64,000 nt of DNA, taken from positions 529,413 to 593,412 of the forward strand of contig NZ_JACFQG010000002.1 of NCBI RefSeq assembly GCF_016101585.1, given 5' to 3'. Numbering within the stretch: the first letter of the stretch is position 1; the number at the start of each line of letters is the position of its first letter. Below, in pieces: positions 46,630 to 56,278 of this stretch. The translations under genes and the position numbers were made by a program. The notes below the pieces were generated by a model that made no database searches, was not told where the DNA came from, and saw only the letters and a list, made by a program, of their open reading frames with translations. This DNA is from Bifidobacterium polysaccharolyticum (GTDB taxonomy: Bacteria; Actinomycetota; Actinomycetes; Actinomycetales; Bifidobacteriaceae).

Positions 46630-49347
46630 TTGGCAGACGATAACAACAACGACAACAGCTCGGACCAGGACGGCCTCAACCTGCCCGACGGGTCTCGAGA
46701 GCCACTCAGCCCACAAGAGATGGACAACACCGATTATGGCCTCCTTAAGGGCGAGCGGATTCAGCCCATTGACCTCCAGCAGGAGATGCGGGAATCCTAC
46801 CTGTCCTATGCCCTGTCCGTGATCGTGGAGCGGGCTCTGCCCGATGTCCGCGACGGCATGAAGCCGGTCCATCGTAGGGTCATCTACGCCATGTATGACG
46901 GCGGATACCGGCCCGACCGTGGCTACAACAAGTGCTCGCGCGTGGTGGGTGACGTCATGGGCAAGTACCACCCCCATGGCGATGCGGCCATCTATGACAC
47001 CATTGTGCGCTTGGCCCAGTCCTGGTCTATGCGCTACCCGCTGGTGGACGGCCAAGGCAACTTCGGATCCCCCGGCGACGACCCGGCAGCCGCCATGAGG
47101 TACACCGAGTGCCGCATGGCCCCTCTGGCCATGGAGATGGTGCGCGACATCGACAAGGATACGGTCGACTTCATCCCCAATTACGACGGCAAGACCCAGG
47201 AGCCCACGGTTCTGCCCTCCCGCTTCCCCAACCTGCTGGTTAACGGATCAGCCGGCATCGCAGTGGGCATGGCCACCAACATTCCTCCGCACAACCTGCG
47301 CGAGGTATCCAAGGGTGTGCACTGGGCCCTGGAGCATCCCGAAGCTTCCAAGGAGGAACTACTCAACGCCCTGATCGCCATCATCAAGGGGCCTGACTTC
47401 CCCACCGGTGCTACCATTCTTGGGCACAAGGGCATCGAACAGGCCTACCGGACCGGACGAGGCCTGATCACCATGCGGGCCGTGGTCAACACCGAGGAGA
47501 TCCGCGGACGGATGTGCCTGGTGGTTACCGAGCTGCCCTACCAGGTCAACCCTGACCGGCTGGCCTCCTCCATCCGTGAGGCCGTGCGCGACGGCAAGAT
47601 CCAGGGCATTGCCGACATGCGCGATGAAACCTCGGGCCGCACCGGCCAGCGCCTGGTCCTGGTGCTCAAGCGCGATGCCGTGCCCAAGGTGGTCCTCAAC
47701 AACCTTTACAAGCACACCCAGCTTCAGCAAACCTTCGGGGCCAACATGCTGGCCCTGGTGGACGGAGTCCCCCGGACCCTGAGTCTGGACGCCTTCATCC
47801 GCCACTGGGTGGATCACCAGCTGGACGTGGTCGAGCGGCGCACCCGCTACCTGAAGCGCGAGGCCGAGGATCGCGACCATATTCTGCAGGGGTATCTGAA
47901 GGCCCTGGATATGATTGACCAGGTCATTGCCCTGATTCGCGCCTCCAAGGACGTGGAGACCGCACGCACTGGTCTGATGGAGCTGCTGGATGTGGACGAG
48001 GTCCAGGCCGATGCCATCCTGGCCATGCAGCTGCGTCGTCTGGCTGCCCTGGAACGGCAGAAGATCCTGGACGAGCACGAGGATCTCATGCGCAAGATCG
48101 CCGACTACAACGACATCCTGGCCCACCCCGAGCGTCAGCGCACCATCGTGGGTGATGAGCTGGACGAGATCGTCGACAAGTACGGCGACGAGCGGCGCAC
48201 CCGGATCGTCCCCTACTCGGGTGAGATGAACGTGGAGGATCTGATCGCCGACGAGCAGGTCGTGGTCACCGTCACCCACTCCGGCTTCGTCAAGCGGACC
48301 AAGGCCGACGAGTACCGGGCCCAGCACCGCGGCGGCAAGGGCATCCGCGGGGCCAGGCTGCGTGAGGACGACGTGGTGGACCACTTCTTCCTGACCAGCA
48401 CCCACAACTGGCTGCTCTTCTTCACCAACAAGGGCCGGGTGTACAGGCTTAAGGCCTATGAGCTGCCTGAAGGCTCCCGCGATTCCAAGGGACAGCATGT
48501 AGCCAACCTGCTTCAGTTGGGTCAAGGCGAGCGGATTGAACAGGTCCTTTCCCTGCACGGCTACGACGATGCGGACTATCTGGTATTGGCCACGCGGACG
48601 GGACGGGTCAAGAAGACCCGCCTGGACGAGTATGATTCGCCCCGTCAGGGCGGTCTGATCGCCGTGCGACTGATGGAGCTGGGCACCGTCACCGACGAGG
48701 AGGGACAGGAGGTGCCCCAGAGCGATGAGTTGGTGGGTGCAGCACTCTGCAATGCCGATGACGAAATCATCCTGGTCTCCCGCAAGGGCATGAGCGTGCG
48801 CTTCTCGGCGGACGACTCCACCCTGCGGCCCATGGGACGGCAGACCGCTGGTGTCCAGGGCATGCGGTTCCGCCCAGGCGACGAACTGCTGAGCATGGAC
48901 GTGATCGCCAAGGATTCCGAGGATGACCTGCTGGTGGTCACTGATGAGGGTTTTGCCAAGCGGACCGCTCTGAGTGAGTACCGCCTGCAGGGTCGCAACG
49001 GCTACGGTGTCAAGGCCATCGCCATGGTGGAGGGCCGGGGATCCCTGGTCGGCGCCCTGGTGGTGAATGAGGACGACCAAATCATGGCCATCATGAAGTC
49101 CGGCAAGGTCATCCGCTCCGATGTGGCCGAGGTCAAGCGGACCGGTCGCAACACCCAGGGAGTCACCCTGGCCAAGCCCGACAAGGGTGATGAGATTCTC
49201 TCCATCGCCCGCAATGCCGAACGTGACGACCAGGAAGAGGATGCCGATCAGACCGATCTGGCTTCCGCCGCTCCCCTGGCAGCCAAGGATCAGCCCATCG
49301 CCACCACCGGAACCGGCGACGGTCAGAGCCTGACCCAGGAGGACTGA
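46630..49347 (+). CDS. gyrA: DNA gyrase subunit A
   Basis: The 905-residue subunit breaks and rejoins DNA. The start is a TTG (46630) after aaggatcg, and an acidic N-terminal part of about 40 residues precedes the conserved [18 protein letters not shown]. The catalytic Tyr is residue 158 in [10 protein letters not shown]. The six-bladed C-terminal wrapping domain is present, with a hydrophilic tail of about 40 residues. In the quinolone-binding region [11 protein letters not shown], the residue equal to Ser83 of E. coli is Ala119 and the Asp87 equal is Asp123, so native susceptibility may be lower. A hairpin follows the stop codon. Confidence 0.98.
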   Translation: MADDNNNDNSSDQDGLNLPDGSREPLSPQEMDNTDYGLLKGERIQPIDLQQEMRESYLSYALSVIVERALPDVRDGMKPVHRRVIYAMYDGGYRPDRGYNKCSRVVGDVMGKYHPHGDAAIYDTIVRLAQSWSMRYPLVDGQGNFGSPGDDPAAAMRYTECRMAPLAMEMVRDIDKDTVDFIPNYDGKTQEPTVLPSRFPNLLVNGSAGIAVGMATNIPPHNLREVSKGVHWALEHPEASKEELLNALIAIIKGPDFPTGATILGHKGIEQAYRTGRGLITMRAVVNTEEIRGRMCLVVTELPYQVNPDRLASSIREAVRDGKIQGIADMRDETSGRTGQRLVLVLKRDAVPKVVLNNLYKHTQLQQTFGANMLALVDGVPRTLSLDAFIRHWVDHQLDVVERRTRYLKREAEDRDHILQGYLKALDMIDQVIALIRASKDVETARTGLMELLDVDEVQADAILAMQLRRLAALERQKILDEHEDLMRKIADYNDILAHPERQRTIVGDELDEIVDKYGDERRTRIVPYSGEMNVEDLIADEQVVVTVTHSGFVKRTKADEYRAQHRGGKGIRGARLREDDVVDHFFLTSTHNWLLFFTNKGRVYRLKAYELPEGSRDSKGQHVANLLQLGQGERIEQVLSLHGYDDADYLVLATRTGRVKKTRLDEYDSPRQGGLIAVRLMELGTVTDEEGQEVPQSDELVGAALCNADDEIILVSRKGMSVRFSADDSTLRPMGRQTAGVQGMRFRPGDELLSMDVIAKDSEDDLLVVTDEGFAKRTALSEYRLQGRNGYGVKAIAMVEGRGSLVGALVVNEDDQIMAIMKSGKVIRSDVAEVKRTGRNTQGVTLAKPDKGDEILSIARNAERDDQEEDADQTDLASAAPLAAKDQPIATTGTGDGQSLTQED

Positions 49348-49355
49348 GTTGGTCC

Positions 49356-49381
49356 GCTACCAGTCTGACAAGACTGGTAGC
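49356..49381 (+). terminator. Hairpin after gyrA
   Basis: Eleven-base arms at 49356-49366 and 49371-49381 (gctaccagtct / agactggtagc) with the four-base loop gaca. No T run follows, so it may be a terminator or a transcript-stabilising hairpin before the DUF3566 gene. Confidence 0.6.
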
Positions 49382-49451
49382 CTCGTAAGAAGTCATGCAG
49401 GCCCAGCGGCGGTATGCGCGGGCTATTGAACGCAAGGATCAAGGAGTGCCG

Positions 49452-50078
49452 ATGAGCCAGGATGATCAGAAGCAGGTCAAGGCCGGCAAGCAGGGTGCTG
49501 GTAAGTCCCAAAAGGGGAAGACCAAGGCTGATGAATCCGCACAGGGCGAGTCCCGTCGAACTGCATCGGCCACTCCCCCGGCTCCTGCAGCCGGCAGGAC
49601 GGCATCGGGACGTTCCGCAAGAACCACAGCTTCGGCTGCCGGTCCGGTCAAGGTATCCTCATCCCGTCCTGTTCGGCCTGCGGCTTCGGCTTCGGCGGCG
49701 CGTCCTCATGTGCCTCGGGCCCGGCGCATGCAGCTGTCCCTGACCCGGTTGGAGCCCTGGTCGGTGGCCAAGGTCACCTTCCTGTTGGCCATCGCCGGGG
49801 GCATCATTCAGGTGGTGGCTGCTGCCCTGCTCTGGTTCCTGCTCAACGCCATGGGGCTCTTTGACAACCTGACTCAGGTCATCTCCAAAACGGGCCTGGA
49901 CGCGGGCGGCTTCGATCTGGGCCAGGTGCTGAGCCTGGGGACGGTCCTGAGTTCGGTGACCATCTTCTCCATTTTCGAGATTGTCATAGTAGTGGTTCTG
50001 GTCACCATTTTCGCCTTCCTCTACAACCTGGTCAGTTCCTTGGTAGGCGGCATCCACGTGACCTTGGGCGACGACTGA
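49452..50078 (+). CDS. DUF3566 family membrane protein
   Basis: From ATG 49452, which follows aaggag, the product has 208 residues. The first 95 are Ala, Ser, Lys and Arg rich and disordered. The DUF3566 part (about 100-208) has two membrane helices (about 115-140 and 175-195) with a loop of about 35 residues between. In mycobacteria the equivalent gene (Rv0007, CwsA) directly follows gyrA and helps keep cell shape; by position this is a likely relative, but the sequence match has not been tested. The function is therefore unproven. Confidence 0.85.
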   Translation: MSQDDQKQVKAGKQGAGKSQKGKTKADESAQGESRRTASATPPAPAAGRTASGRSARTTASAAGPVKVSSSRPVRPAASASAARPHVPRARRMQLSLTRLEPWSVAKVTFLLAIAGGIIQVVAAALLWFLLNAMGLFDNLTQVISKTGLDAGGFDLGQVLSLGTVLSSVTIFSIFEIVIVVVLVTIFAFLYNLVSSLVGGIHVTLGDD

Positions 50079-50124
50079 GCTCCTCGTCGGCGCAGTCAAT
50101 CGGTCGATAGGCCCGAGGGCGATT

Positions 50125-50130
50125 TAGACT
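50125..50130 (+). promoter_or_regulatory. -10 box for leaderless vanZ-like mRNA
   Basis: TAGACT ends exactly six bases before the GTG start at 50137. No Shine-Dalgarno sequence is present. Confidence 0.6.
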
Positions 50131-50136
50131 GGATTT

Positions 50137-51252
50137 GTGCTCTCGACATACTTGGACTACTTCAGCGGCTCCTTTGGCATATCTCTGGTCTTTTGGCCCT
50201 TGGCCTCGCTGATTCTGACCCTGCCCATTCTTGCCCTGATCTACAACCGGTATCACCGGCTCCGGTTGACAGCAGCCATGGCGGCCTACCTGACCGTCTT
50301 ATACCTACTGGCCTTGGTCTTTTTCACCCTCTGGCCTATGCCCGACGACCGTGCCGCCTTCTGCGCCACCCATCATCTGAGCCCCCAGCTCAACCCCCTG
50401 CAGTTCCTGACCGATCTGAGCACAGGCGGTCGGATGGCCATGCTGCAGATCCTGCTCAATGTGGCCTTCTTCCTGCCCCTGGGCTTCATCATGGGTCGAG
50501 TCTTCCGCTGGCGCTTCATCCTGGCCCTGCCGGTAGCCCTCCTGGTCTCCCTCTTCATCGAAACGGCCCAGCTGACCGGGGTCTTCGGCATCGTCGGCTG
50601 TGCCTACCGTCTCTTCGACGTGGACGACCTGATTTGGAACACTTCTGGCGCAATAATCGGCTATCTGGTGGCCATGGTTGCCAACAAACTCATTCCCACC
50701 CGTCAGGCTGACGCCGCCCAGCTGGTAACCAACCCCGGGTTCATACACCGTGCCGTCTCCCTGGCTCTGGATCTGCTCCTGGCCACCATCCTGTCCATGT
50801 CCCTGGGGATGGGCGTGACCTATGCGGTCCATCGCCTGGGCACCTATCAACTGGATGGACACTACCGATTTGGCGGGCTGCTGATCGCCCCATCCGCTCT
50901 GGACATGTTTGGGACTGTGGTGGATCTGGTCATGCTGCTGATCTTTGAACTACTCATCCCCCTGCCCCGTAGGGGACGGACGCTGGGCGCCACCTTCACC
51001 CACATGACCGTCGAGACCAAGCAGCGGCATGGCTGGTCCCGCTTCCTCTTCTATCTGTTCAGAACCGCGATTATCCTGGCTGTCTTCGGCCCATGGACCG
51101 GCAACGTTCAGATTGCAACGCGCATCCTGGCCCTGCTCCTGCTGGTCTTCTATCTGATCAAGCGGCAGATGCCCTACGACCTCTTGCCTGGGACAGCCTA
51201 CCGGGAGGAAGACACAGGTGCAGAGGAATCCGCCGATGACCGGCGGGGGTGA
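50137..51252 (+). CDS. VanZ family protein with RDD-like second domain
   Basis: The 371-residue membrane protein has a VanZ-like N-terminal half of about five helices (about 10-205, with FWPLASLILTLPI and the loop FIETAQLTGVFG). The second half has an RDD-like arrangement (about 210-340, RAVSLALDLLLATILS and RTLGATFTHMTV). VanZ proteins are linked to glycopeptide tolerance and envelope stress, RDD proteins to ion transport or unknown functions; a precise role is not shown. The start is a GTG with a -10 box six bases before, so the message is probably leaderless. The last 55 bases overlap the convergent eamA gene. Confidence 0.85.
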   Translation: MLSTYLDYFSGSFGISLVFWPLASLILTLPILALIYNRYHRLRLTAAMAAYLTVLYLLALVFFTLWPMPDDRAAFCATHHLSPQLNPLQFLTDLSTGGRMAMLQILLNVAFFLPLGFIMGRVFRWRFILALPVALLVSLFIETAQLTGVFGIVGCAYRLFDVDDLIWNTSGAIIGYLVAMVANKLIPTRQADAAQLVTNPGFIHRAVSLALDLLLATILSMSLGMGVTYAVHRLGTYQLDGHYRFGGLLIAPSALDMFGTVVDLVMLLIFELLIPLPRRGRTLGATFTHMTVETKQRHGWSRFLFYLFRTAIILAVFGPWTGNVQIATRILALLLLVFYLIKRQMPYDLLPGTAYREEDTGAEESADDRRG

Positions 51253-52151
51253 AGCCTGACCTCGGACAGGATGATGGCGGTGAAGATGATGGCGAAGCCC
51301 AGCAGATGGGTGGCTGTCAGCTCCTCGTGCAGGACTAGGACCGAGACCAGCATGCCGAATAAGCTCTCTGAACATAGGATTAGTGAACCTTGGGCGGCGG
51401 GGACCCTGGAAAAAGCGATGTTCTGGAAGTTCTGTGCCATGAGCGTCGAAATCAGTGTCAGATAAATCATTGAGCCCAAGGTCGATGGTGTGAAGTCGGC
51501 CGCACTGGGCAAGGGATCGAAGATCAGCGCGCAGACCAGGAAGAGGATACCGCCGAACAGTAGCTCCAGGTATGTCAGCGTGGGGGCATCGAACTTCTTG
51601 GTCAAAAACCCGGTGATCACCAGGTTGACCCCATAGAGCAGCGCGCCGGCCAGGGTCAGCAGGTCACCAGCGCTCAAAGACAGCCCCTGTCCCCCGCCAT
51701 GGGCTGGCAGTGAGATCAGAGCCACACCCAGGATGCAGATGGCAGCCGCGACGAAGTGGCGCAGGGCCGGTCGTCGACGGGCCATGATCCAGACCAGGAA
51801 GGGCACAAAGATGCAGTAGGTGGCCGTCAGGAAGGAGTTGCGGCCCGGAGCGATGGTGGTCAGCCCCATCATCTGCAGGCTGAAGGCCGCCCAGTAGCTG
51901 ACCCCCAGAATCAGCCCCGGTACCAAAGTGTGTATGGCCCCGGTTCTACGCAGCCGTGGCAGCAAAAAGGGTGTCATGATGGCAATGGCACAGAGGATGC
52001 GAATGCCCATCAGCCAGCGTACGGTCAGAGTCTCCATGGCAACCTTTTCGAAGGTGTATCCGGCTCCCCAGGCGGCTGCGGCCATCAGCAGCATCAGGCG
52101 GGCCAGCCAGGTGGAGGGTTTCCAGGATGAAGAGGGTGCGAAGGTAGACAT
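51198..52151 (-). CDS. DMT-superfamily transporter, EamA family
   Basis: The 317-residue protein has ten hydrophobic helices in two five-helix EamA repeats (about 15-145 and 160-300), as in drug/metabolite exporters. Glycine-rich turns (WGAGYTFEKV near the start) are typical. The substrate cannot be inferred. On the minus strand TAGAGT (52158-52163) ends six bases before its ATG, so it too looks leaderless. Its 3' end overlaps vanZ by 55 bases on the other strand, so the two messages may interfere. It diverges from the lytTR/kinase pair. Confidence 0.87.
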   Translation of the reverse strand: MSTFAPSSSWKPSTWLARLMLLMAAAAWGAGYTFEKVAMETLTVRWLMGIRILCAIAIMTPFLLPRLRRTGAIHTLVPGLILGVSYWAAFSLQMMGLTTIAPGRNSFLTATYCIFVPFLVWIMARRRPALRHFVAAAICILGVALISLPAHGGGQGLSLSAGDLLTLAGALLYGVNLVITGFLTKKFDAPTLTYLELLFGGILFLVCALIFDPLPSAADFTPSTLGSMIYLTLISTLMAQNFQNIAFSRVPAAQGSLILCSESLFGMLVSVLVLHEELTATHLLGFAIIFTAIILSEVRLHPRRSSADSSAPVSSSR

Positions 52152-52210
52152 GTTTCGACTCTAATCGTTCCCGTCCACAAGTGAGAATTGATTCGCAAGG
52201 CAAAAAGCGA

Positions 52211-52239
52211 ACAGTTTAAACCATGCTTGTCCGAGTTCG
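52211..52239 (+). promoter_or_regulatory. Possible LytTR direct repeat in the divergent region
   Basis: ACAGTTTA begins at 52211 and a weaker cgagttcgg at 52232, with the two GTT cores exactly 21 bp apart. LytTR/AgrA operators are direct repeats about 21 bp apart with ACAGTT half-sites. The second half is a poor match. It lies between eamA and the lytTR gene at 52348. Confidence 0.35.
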
Positions 52240-52347
52240 GCTTCCGGCAAGCGCGGTCTGCCATGCGGACATCTCCGATATCATAGAAGAACGGTGATAA
52301 CGGCGGCCATAGGTCCTTGGCCGACGGGGTAAGGAGTGTGCACCAGG

Positions 52348-53058
52348 ATGATCAGAATCGCAGTGGTGGATGACGATTCCATCAGCTGTCGAACCATGGT
52401 CAATTACCTGAGCCGCTACCGCAAGGAACGTCAGGAGGAACTGACGGTCAGCGTTTTCACCGATGGCAAGGCTTTTGCAGATGGTTATCGGCCTGTGTAT
52501 GACATCCTTCTTCTGGACATTCAGATGACCCCCATGGACGGGATTGAAGTGGCCCACAGGGTGCGTGCCCGTGACGAGTCGGTGGTCATCGTCTTCATAA
52601 CTTCCGCTCCCCAGTACGCCATCAACGGCTATGAAGTGGGTGCCCTCTCCTACCTGCTCAAACCACTGCCCTGGTTCGCTTTCTCCCAGGAGCTGGACCG
52701 GTCCATTGCCCAGGTGCGCGGCCGCGTGGACCTGTCCATCCTGATTACCGAGGGCGCCCGATCCACCAGAATTCCCCTCAAGGACATCGTCTTCATCGAA
52801 TCCGTCCGCCACAGCAGCGTCATCCACACCTTGGATTCCTCGCTGACCACGAACAGCACGCTGAAAAGTCTGGAGGGACAGCTGGATCAGCGGGGATTCT
52901 TCCGCTCCAACTCCTGTTACCTGGTCAATTTGGCCCATGTGACGGGCATGGAAGACCAGGACTGCATTATGTCAACCGGTCAGCGGCTGCGGGTCAGCCG
53001 ACCCCGTAAGAAGTCCTTTATGACGGCTCTTACCGCTTACGTGGCAGGTCGGCCATGA
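52348..53058 (+). CDS. LytTR-family response regulator
   Basis: The 236-residue regulator has a receiver domain (residues about 1-125, with VVDDD, phosphorylated Asp57 in LLLDIQMTPMDG, the Thr/Ser of FITSAPQYA and the Lys of LLKPLP). A LytTR DNA-binding domain follows (about 137-232, IPLKDIVFIESVRHSSVIHT and GFFRSNSCYLVNLAHV). Such regulators (AgrA, VirR, ComE) act on direct repeats and answer peptide or surface signals. The ATG at 52348 is used; the aaggag site is 11 bases before, and a GTG at 52336 is possible. It overlaps the kinase gene by four bases. Confidence 0.95.
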   Translation: MIRIAVVDDDSISCRTMVNYLSRYRKERQEELTVSVFTDGKAFADGYRPVYDILLLDIQMTPMDGIEVAHRVRARDESVVIVFITSAPQYAINGYEVGALSYLLKPLPWFAFSQELDRSIAQVRGRVDLSILITEGARSTRIPLKDIVFIESVRHSSVIHTLDSSLTTNSTLKSLEGQLDQRGFFRSNSCYLVNLAHVTGMEDQDCIMSTGQRLRVSRPRKKSFMTALTAYVAGRP

Positions 53059-54422
53059 CCACCACCCACATCCTCAATGCCCTCCCTGACATCCCCCGGC
53101 TCTATACAGCCATCAGCGAGTGGCTGGGTTGCCTGGTCTACCTGTTGGCCATCGGGCCGAGGATCTCTCGGTTGCGGATGGTGGCGGTCCTTCTGCCTGG
53201 TCTGGCTGTGCTGATCGTGGTTCAGTACTGGGCTGGCACCCTGCCTATCGCCTTCTGGATCATCAGCATGTGCCTGGCTGTGGTCTGCATGTACGCCATC
53301 ATTATGCTGGCTTCAGGGTTGGGTGCGCTGGATGGGGCCTATCTGCTGGCCCGCGCCTTCGTCCTGGCTGAGCTGATCGCCTCCCTGCATTGGCAGCTGG
53401 ACTCCTTCATGCGGCCATCCAGTCACAGCCTGTACGACCCAGCCTCACTGGTTTTGCTGGTGTTGATCTACGGCGGCGTAGGGCTGCTGGCTTGGGTGGC
53501 TGAGCGACGTAACTTTGCCGATGCCCAGCCTTCCGTGCCTGGCCGCAGCGTCTTCATAGCCGCGGTTATCGCAGTGGTCACCTTCGCCATGTCCAACCTG
53601 AGCTTTGTCTCCACCAATACCCCCTTCTCCGGTCGGGTTGGCCTGGAGGTCTTCTATATCCGCACTCTGGTGGACCTGTGCGGGTTCGCCATGCTCTACG
53701 CCCAGCAGGAGCAGCTGCGGGAAAGCCATACCAGCGCCGAGTTGGCCTCCATTAACGCCCGGGCTTACAGCCAGCATCGCGAGTACATGCGCTCCAAGGA
53801 GAATCTGGATGCCATGGGCAGGCTTGCCCACGATCTCAAGCATCAAATCGCCGCCCTGCGCTCGCAGATGGACCCTGAGCGCAAGTCGCAGGACTTCGAG
53901 GAGCTGGAGGCTGCGGTCGGACGGTACGGGTCGCAGCAGCACACCGGCAACCCCATCCTGGATGTGGTCATGTCAACCAAGGAGCGCATCTGTTCGGAAG
54001 AGGGAATCACCCTGACCATGGTGGCCGACGGCTCGCTCCTGGAGGGGATGTCTCCCATGGATGTCTCCACTCTCTTCGGCAACGCCTTGGACAATGCCAT
54101 TGAGGCCTTGAGAAAGGTCAAGGAGCCCGACCGCCGCCTGATCAAGGTGGCCCTGTACGCCCGAGGACAGTTCGTGGTGATTCGCATCGAAAACTACTTC
54201 GTCTCGCCTCTGAATTGGAAAGGCAATGGCGAGCTGGCCACCACCAAGACCAGGACCGACGATGGCCTGCATGGGTATGGGGTCAAGTCCATCCGGCACA
54301 TAGTCCACCGCTATCAGGGCGAGATGACCCTACGCACCGAGCATCACTGGTTCAGCCTCTGCGTACTCCTGCCGAGGGAGGGCGATCAGTTGAAGCCCAT
54401 GGCGGCTTCGGCGGCTTTATAA
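53055..54422 (+). CDS. Sensor histidine kinase, GHKL/AgrC type
   Basis: The 455-residue sensor has about six membrane helices in the first 215 residues and then a cytoplasmic kinase part. His259 in RLAHDLKHQIAALR is the likely phosphorylation site, followed by a GHKL ATPase with NALDNAIEALRKV and HGYGVKSIRHIVHRYQGEM. This layout matches the AgrC/ComD group that senses secreted peptides. No agrB/agrD-like or comC-like gene was found beside it, so the signal is unknown. It starts with a four-base overlap with the regulator and ends in a 37-base overlap with the convergent glycosyltransferase gene. Confidence 0.95.
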   Translation: MTTTHILNALPDIPRLYTAISEWLGCLVYLLAIGPRISRLRMVAVLLPGLAVLIVVQYWAGTLPIAFWIISMCLAVVCMYAIIMLASGLGALDGAYLLARAFVLAELIASLHWQLDSFMRPSSHSLYDPASLVLLVLIYGGVGLLAWVAERRNFADAQPSVPGRSVFIAAVIAVVTFAMSNLSFVSTNTPFSGRVGLEVFYIRTLVDLCGFAMLYAQQEQLRESHTSAELASINARAYSQHREYMRSKENLDAMGRLAHDLKHQIAALRSQMDPERKSQDFEELEAAVGRYGSQQHTGNPILDVVMSTKERICSEEGITLTMVADGSLLEGMSPMDVSTLFGNALDNAIEALRKVKEPDRRLIKVALYARGQFVVIRIENYFVSPLNWKGNGELATTKTRTDDGLHGYGVKSIRHIVHRYQGEMTLRTEHHWFSLCVLLPREGDQLKPMAASAAL

Positions 54423-55435
54423 CCCAGGCGGATGGCCAGGCGGCCCGGTCTGCCCGGCATGTTGATCATCCGGCAGAGCAGGGTGGAGCGGACATCGGAG
54501 GCGATGGCAGGGGAGCGGTGCTCCAGCCTACTCCAGAGCATGTCCTTGCTCCTGTAGTTGCTGGGCTTGCGAGAGAGGATCAGAAAGACCGAGGTCACCA
54601 CGCAGTTGATGGACAGATAGTGGATCATATAACGATAAAGTCCACGGGGAACCGTCCCCGGGTCAGGCGTGGAATCCGCCATGAGTCTGTTGACCAGCAA
54701 TAGTTGCGAGACTCGGGCGATCATGATCGAGGTCTGCACCGACTGGCCCTGACGGCCGGTGTGATAGCGGTAGAAATTCGTGTCCAGATAGAGCAGGGTG
54801 TGCACCCAGGGCAGGGGCTGATAGGAGTAGATGAAGTCCACATAGTAGGTGTGCTCGGGCAGGCGGGTGTGGGCCTGGCGGAGCACCTCGGTGCGCAGGA
54901 TCAGGGCGTGCATGATCATGTACTGGGCCAGTCCGAACCGCCCCAGATGGTTCCAGTCCAGCACCCGCCCCGGGTCCATGACGCTACGGAAGTTGATGAC
55001 CCGCTTATGCTTGCGGCCTTCTTTTTCATAGACGTAGTTGGTGACCACCATGTCCACCGGATTCGTACATCGCGATTGGTCGCGCAACTGGTCCAGGACC
55101 AGACTCAGCGATGTCGGGTCCACCCAGTCGTCGGCATCGACCACTTTGACGTAGCAGCCTCGGGCGGCTGCCAGGCCGGTGTTGACCGCGCCACCATGGC
55201 CCTTGTTGGTCTGGGTGATCAGACGGACGGTGTGCGGATGGCGTTCCTGGTATGACTGCACCACTTGCGCTGTGTCATCGGTGGATCCATCATCGACCAC
55301 GATAACCTCCAGATCGTCCCCCTCCCGGCTCAGGAGCGAATCCAGGCAGGTCGGCAGATGCTGGGCCATGTTATAGGCGGGGACGATGAAGGTGAGAACG
55401 GGCGGGCTTGTGGAGGCCGGTCGGTCAGCTGTCAT
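54386..55435 (-). CDS. Family 2 glycosyltransferase
   Basis: The 349-residue enzyme has an N-terminal GT-A fold with LTFIVPAYNMAQHLPTCLDS, DDGSTDDTAQV, NTGLAAARGCYVKVVDADDW and the catalytic-type metal motif DAD. The C-terminal half is more variable. It would transfer a sugar from a nucleotide donor to a surface glycan or lipid. It has no membrane helix pair like GtrB. It is next to a GtrA-like gene (171 bases away), so a role in polysaccharide or teichoic-acid-like decoration is possible, but the acceptor is unknown. Confidence 0.92.
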   Translation of the reverse strand: MTADRPASTSPPVLTFIVPAYNMAQHLPTCLDSLLSREGDDLEVIVVDDGSTDDTAQVVQSYQERHPHTVRLITQTNKGHGGAVNTGLAAARGCYVKVVDADDWVDPTSLSLVLDQLRDQSRCTNPVDMVVTNYVYEKEGRKHKRVINFRSVMDPGRVLDWNHLGRFGLAQYMIMHALILRTEVLRQAHTRLPEHTYYVDFIYSYQPLPWVHTLLYLDTNFYRYHTGRQGQSVQTSIMIARVSQLLLVNRLMADSTPDPGTVPRGLYRYMIHYLSINCVVTSVFLILSRKPSNYRSKDMLWSRLEHRSPAIASDVRSTLLCRMINMPGRPGRLAIRLGYKAAEAAMGFN

Positions 55436-55606
55436 GAACGATCACTTCGCAAAAGAATGGGTCGGTGGGTATGTCGGCGGGGTTGCCGTACCCCCGCCGA
55501 CGGCCGTTGCGACCACTGTACATGATGGGTTTGAGGAAAAGGCCCCGCCCCTCTGGTCGCCGATGCATGCCGGTTCATTGGCGACTGGGGGAGTGGGGCC
55601 GGAATT

Positions 55607-56278
55607 TTATTGGGCGCTCGCCTGAGATTCGGTGGGCTCCTGACGGAAGATGACCTTGAAGATGGGGAAGAAGACCCAGAAGGAGATGGCCGAGTTGATG
55701 ATCATGGTGACCAAGTCAGCAACGGTGGTCCCAAGGCTGCCCCAGTTCAGAGTGTGCTGGAAGAAGCCGTAGATGGGGTCCTTGTACCAGCCCTGCAGCG
55801 CCGCCGCGATGATGGTGATGATCACATAGGCCGCCAGGTACCAGAAGGCCGCCTTCCAGACCGAGGAGTTGGACTTGAAGGTGATGTTGCGTTGGAGGAA
55901 GAAGTTGATGATCTGGGCAATCAGCAGGGTGATCTCCACCGCGAGGAAGTAGGCCAGGCCGCCCCCGCCGCCGTGGCCAATCGACCCGGCCGCATAGTCG
56001 AACAGGTAGTAGGGCTTGCCGCCGACGGTCCCCATGCGCCAGATCTGGAAGTTGGTGCCCACCAGGGAGGTGCCGTTGAAGATGGCCTTGAGCACGGGCA
56101 TGAGCACCAGCTGCAGGACGGTGACCCCGTTGGACAGGATGAAGAAGACGATGAACTGGGCCAGGGTGGTGTGCTGGTCGCTGAACCGCCGCCACCAACG
56201 GACGATCGCCCACTGCGAGGCCGTAGTCGCCTTCCCCTGGGTCGGCTGTCCGGCCTGCTGGCTGTGCTGATCACTCAT
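55607..56278 (-). CDS. GtrA-like membrane protein
   Basis: From ATG 56278, after ggaaaggagctcaatc, the product has 223 residues. A 40-residue polar start is followed by about four helices typical of GtrA (TLAQFIVFFILSNGVTVLQL at the first, IINFFLQRNITFKS before the third). GtrA proteins are thought to flip or hold lipid-linked sugars for wall glycan or teichoic acid decoration. It overlaps the end of the preceding GH3 gene by eight bases, so the two are translationally coupled. The Gly-rich loop SIGHGGGGGLAYF is unusual for the family. Confidence 0.85.
   Translation of the reverse strand: MSDQHSQQAGQPTQGKATTASQWAIVRWWRRFSDQHTTLAQFIVFFILSNGVTVLQLVLMPVLKAIFNGTSLVGTNFQIWRMGTVGGKPYYLFDYAAGSIGHGGGGGLAYFLAVEITLLIAQIINFFLQRNITFKSNSSVWKAAFWYLAAYVIITIIAAALQGWYKDPIYGFFQHTLNWGSLGTTVADLVTMIINSAISFWVFFPIFKVIFRQEPTESQASAQ

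Noticed and set aside
47359..49080. Long open frame on the minus strand within gyrA
   Set aside because: It is opposite the conserved gyrA gene; its composition is typical of an antisense shadow.
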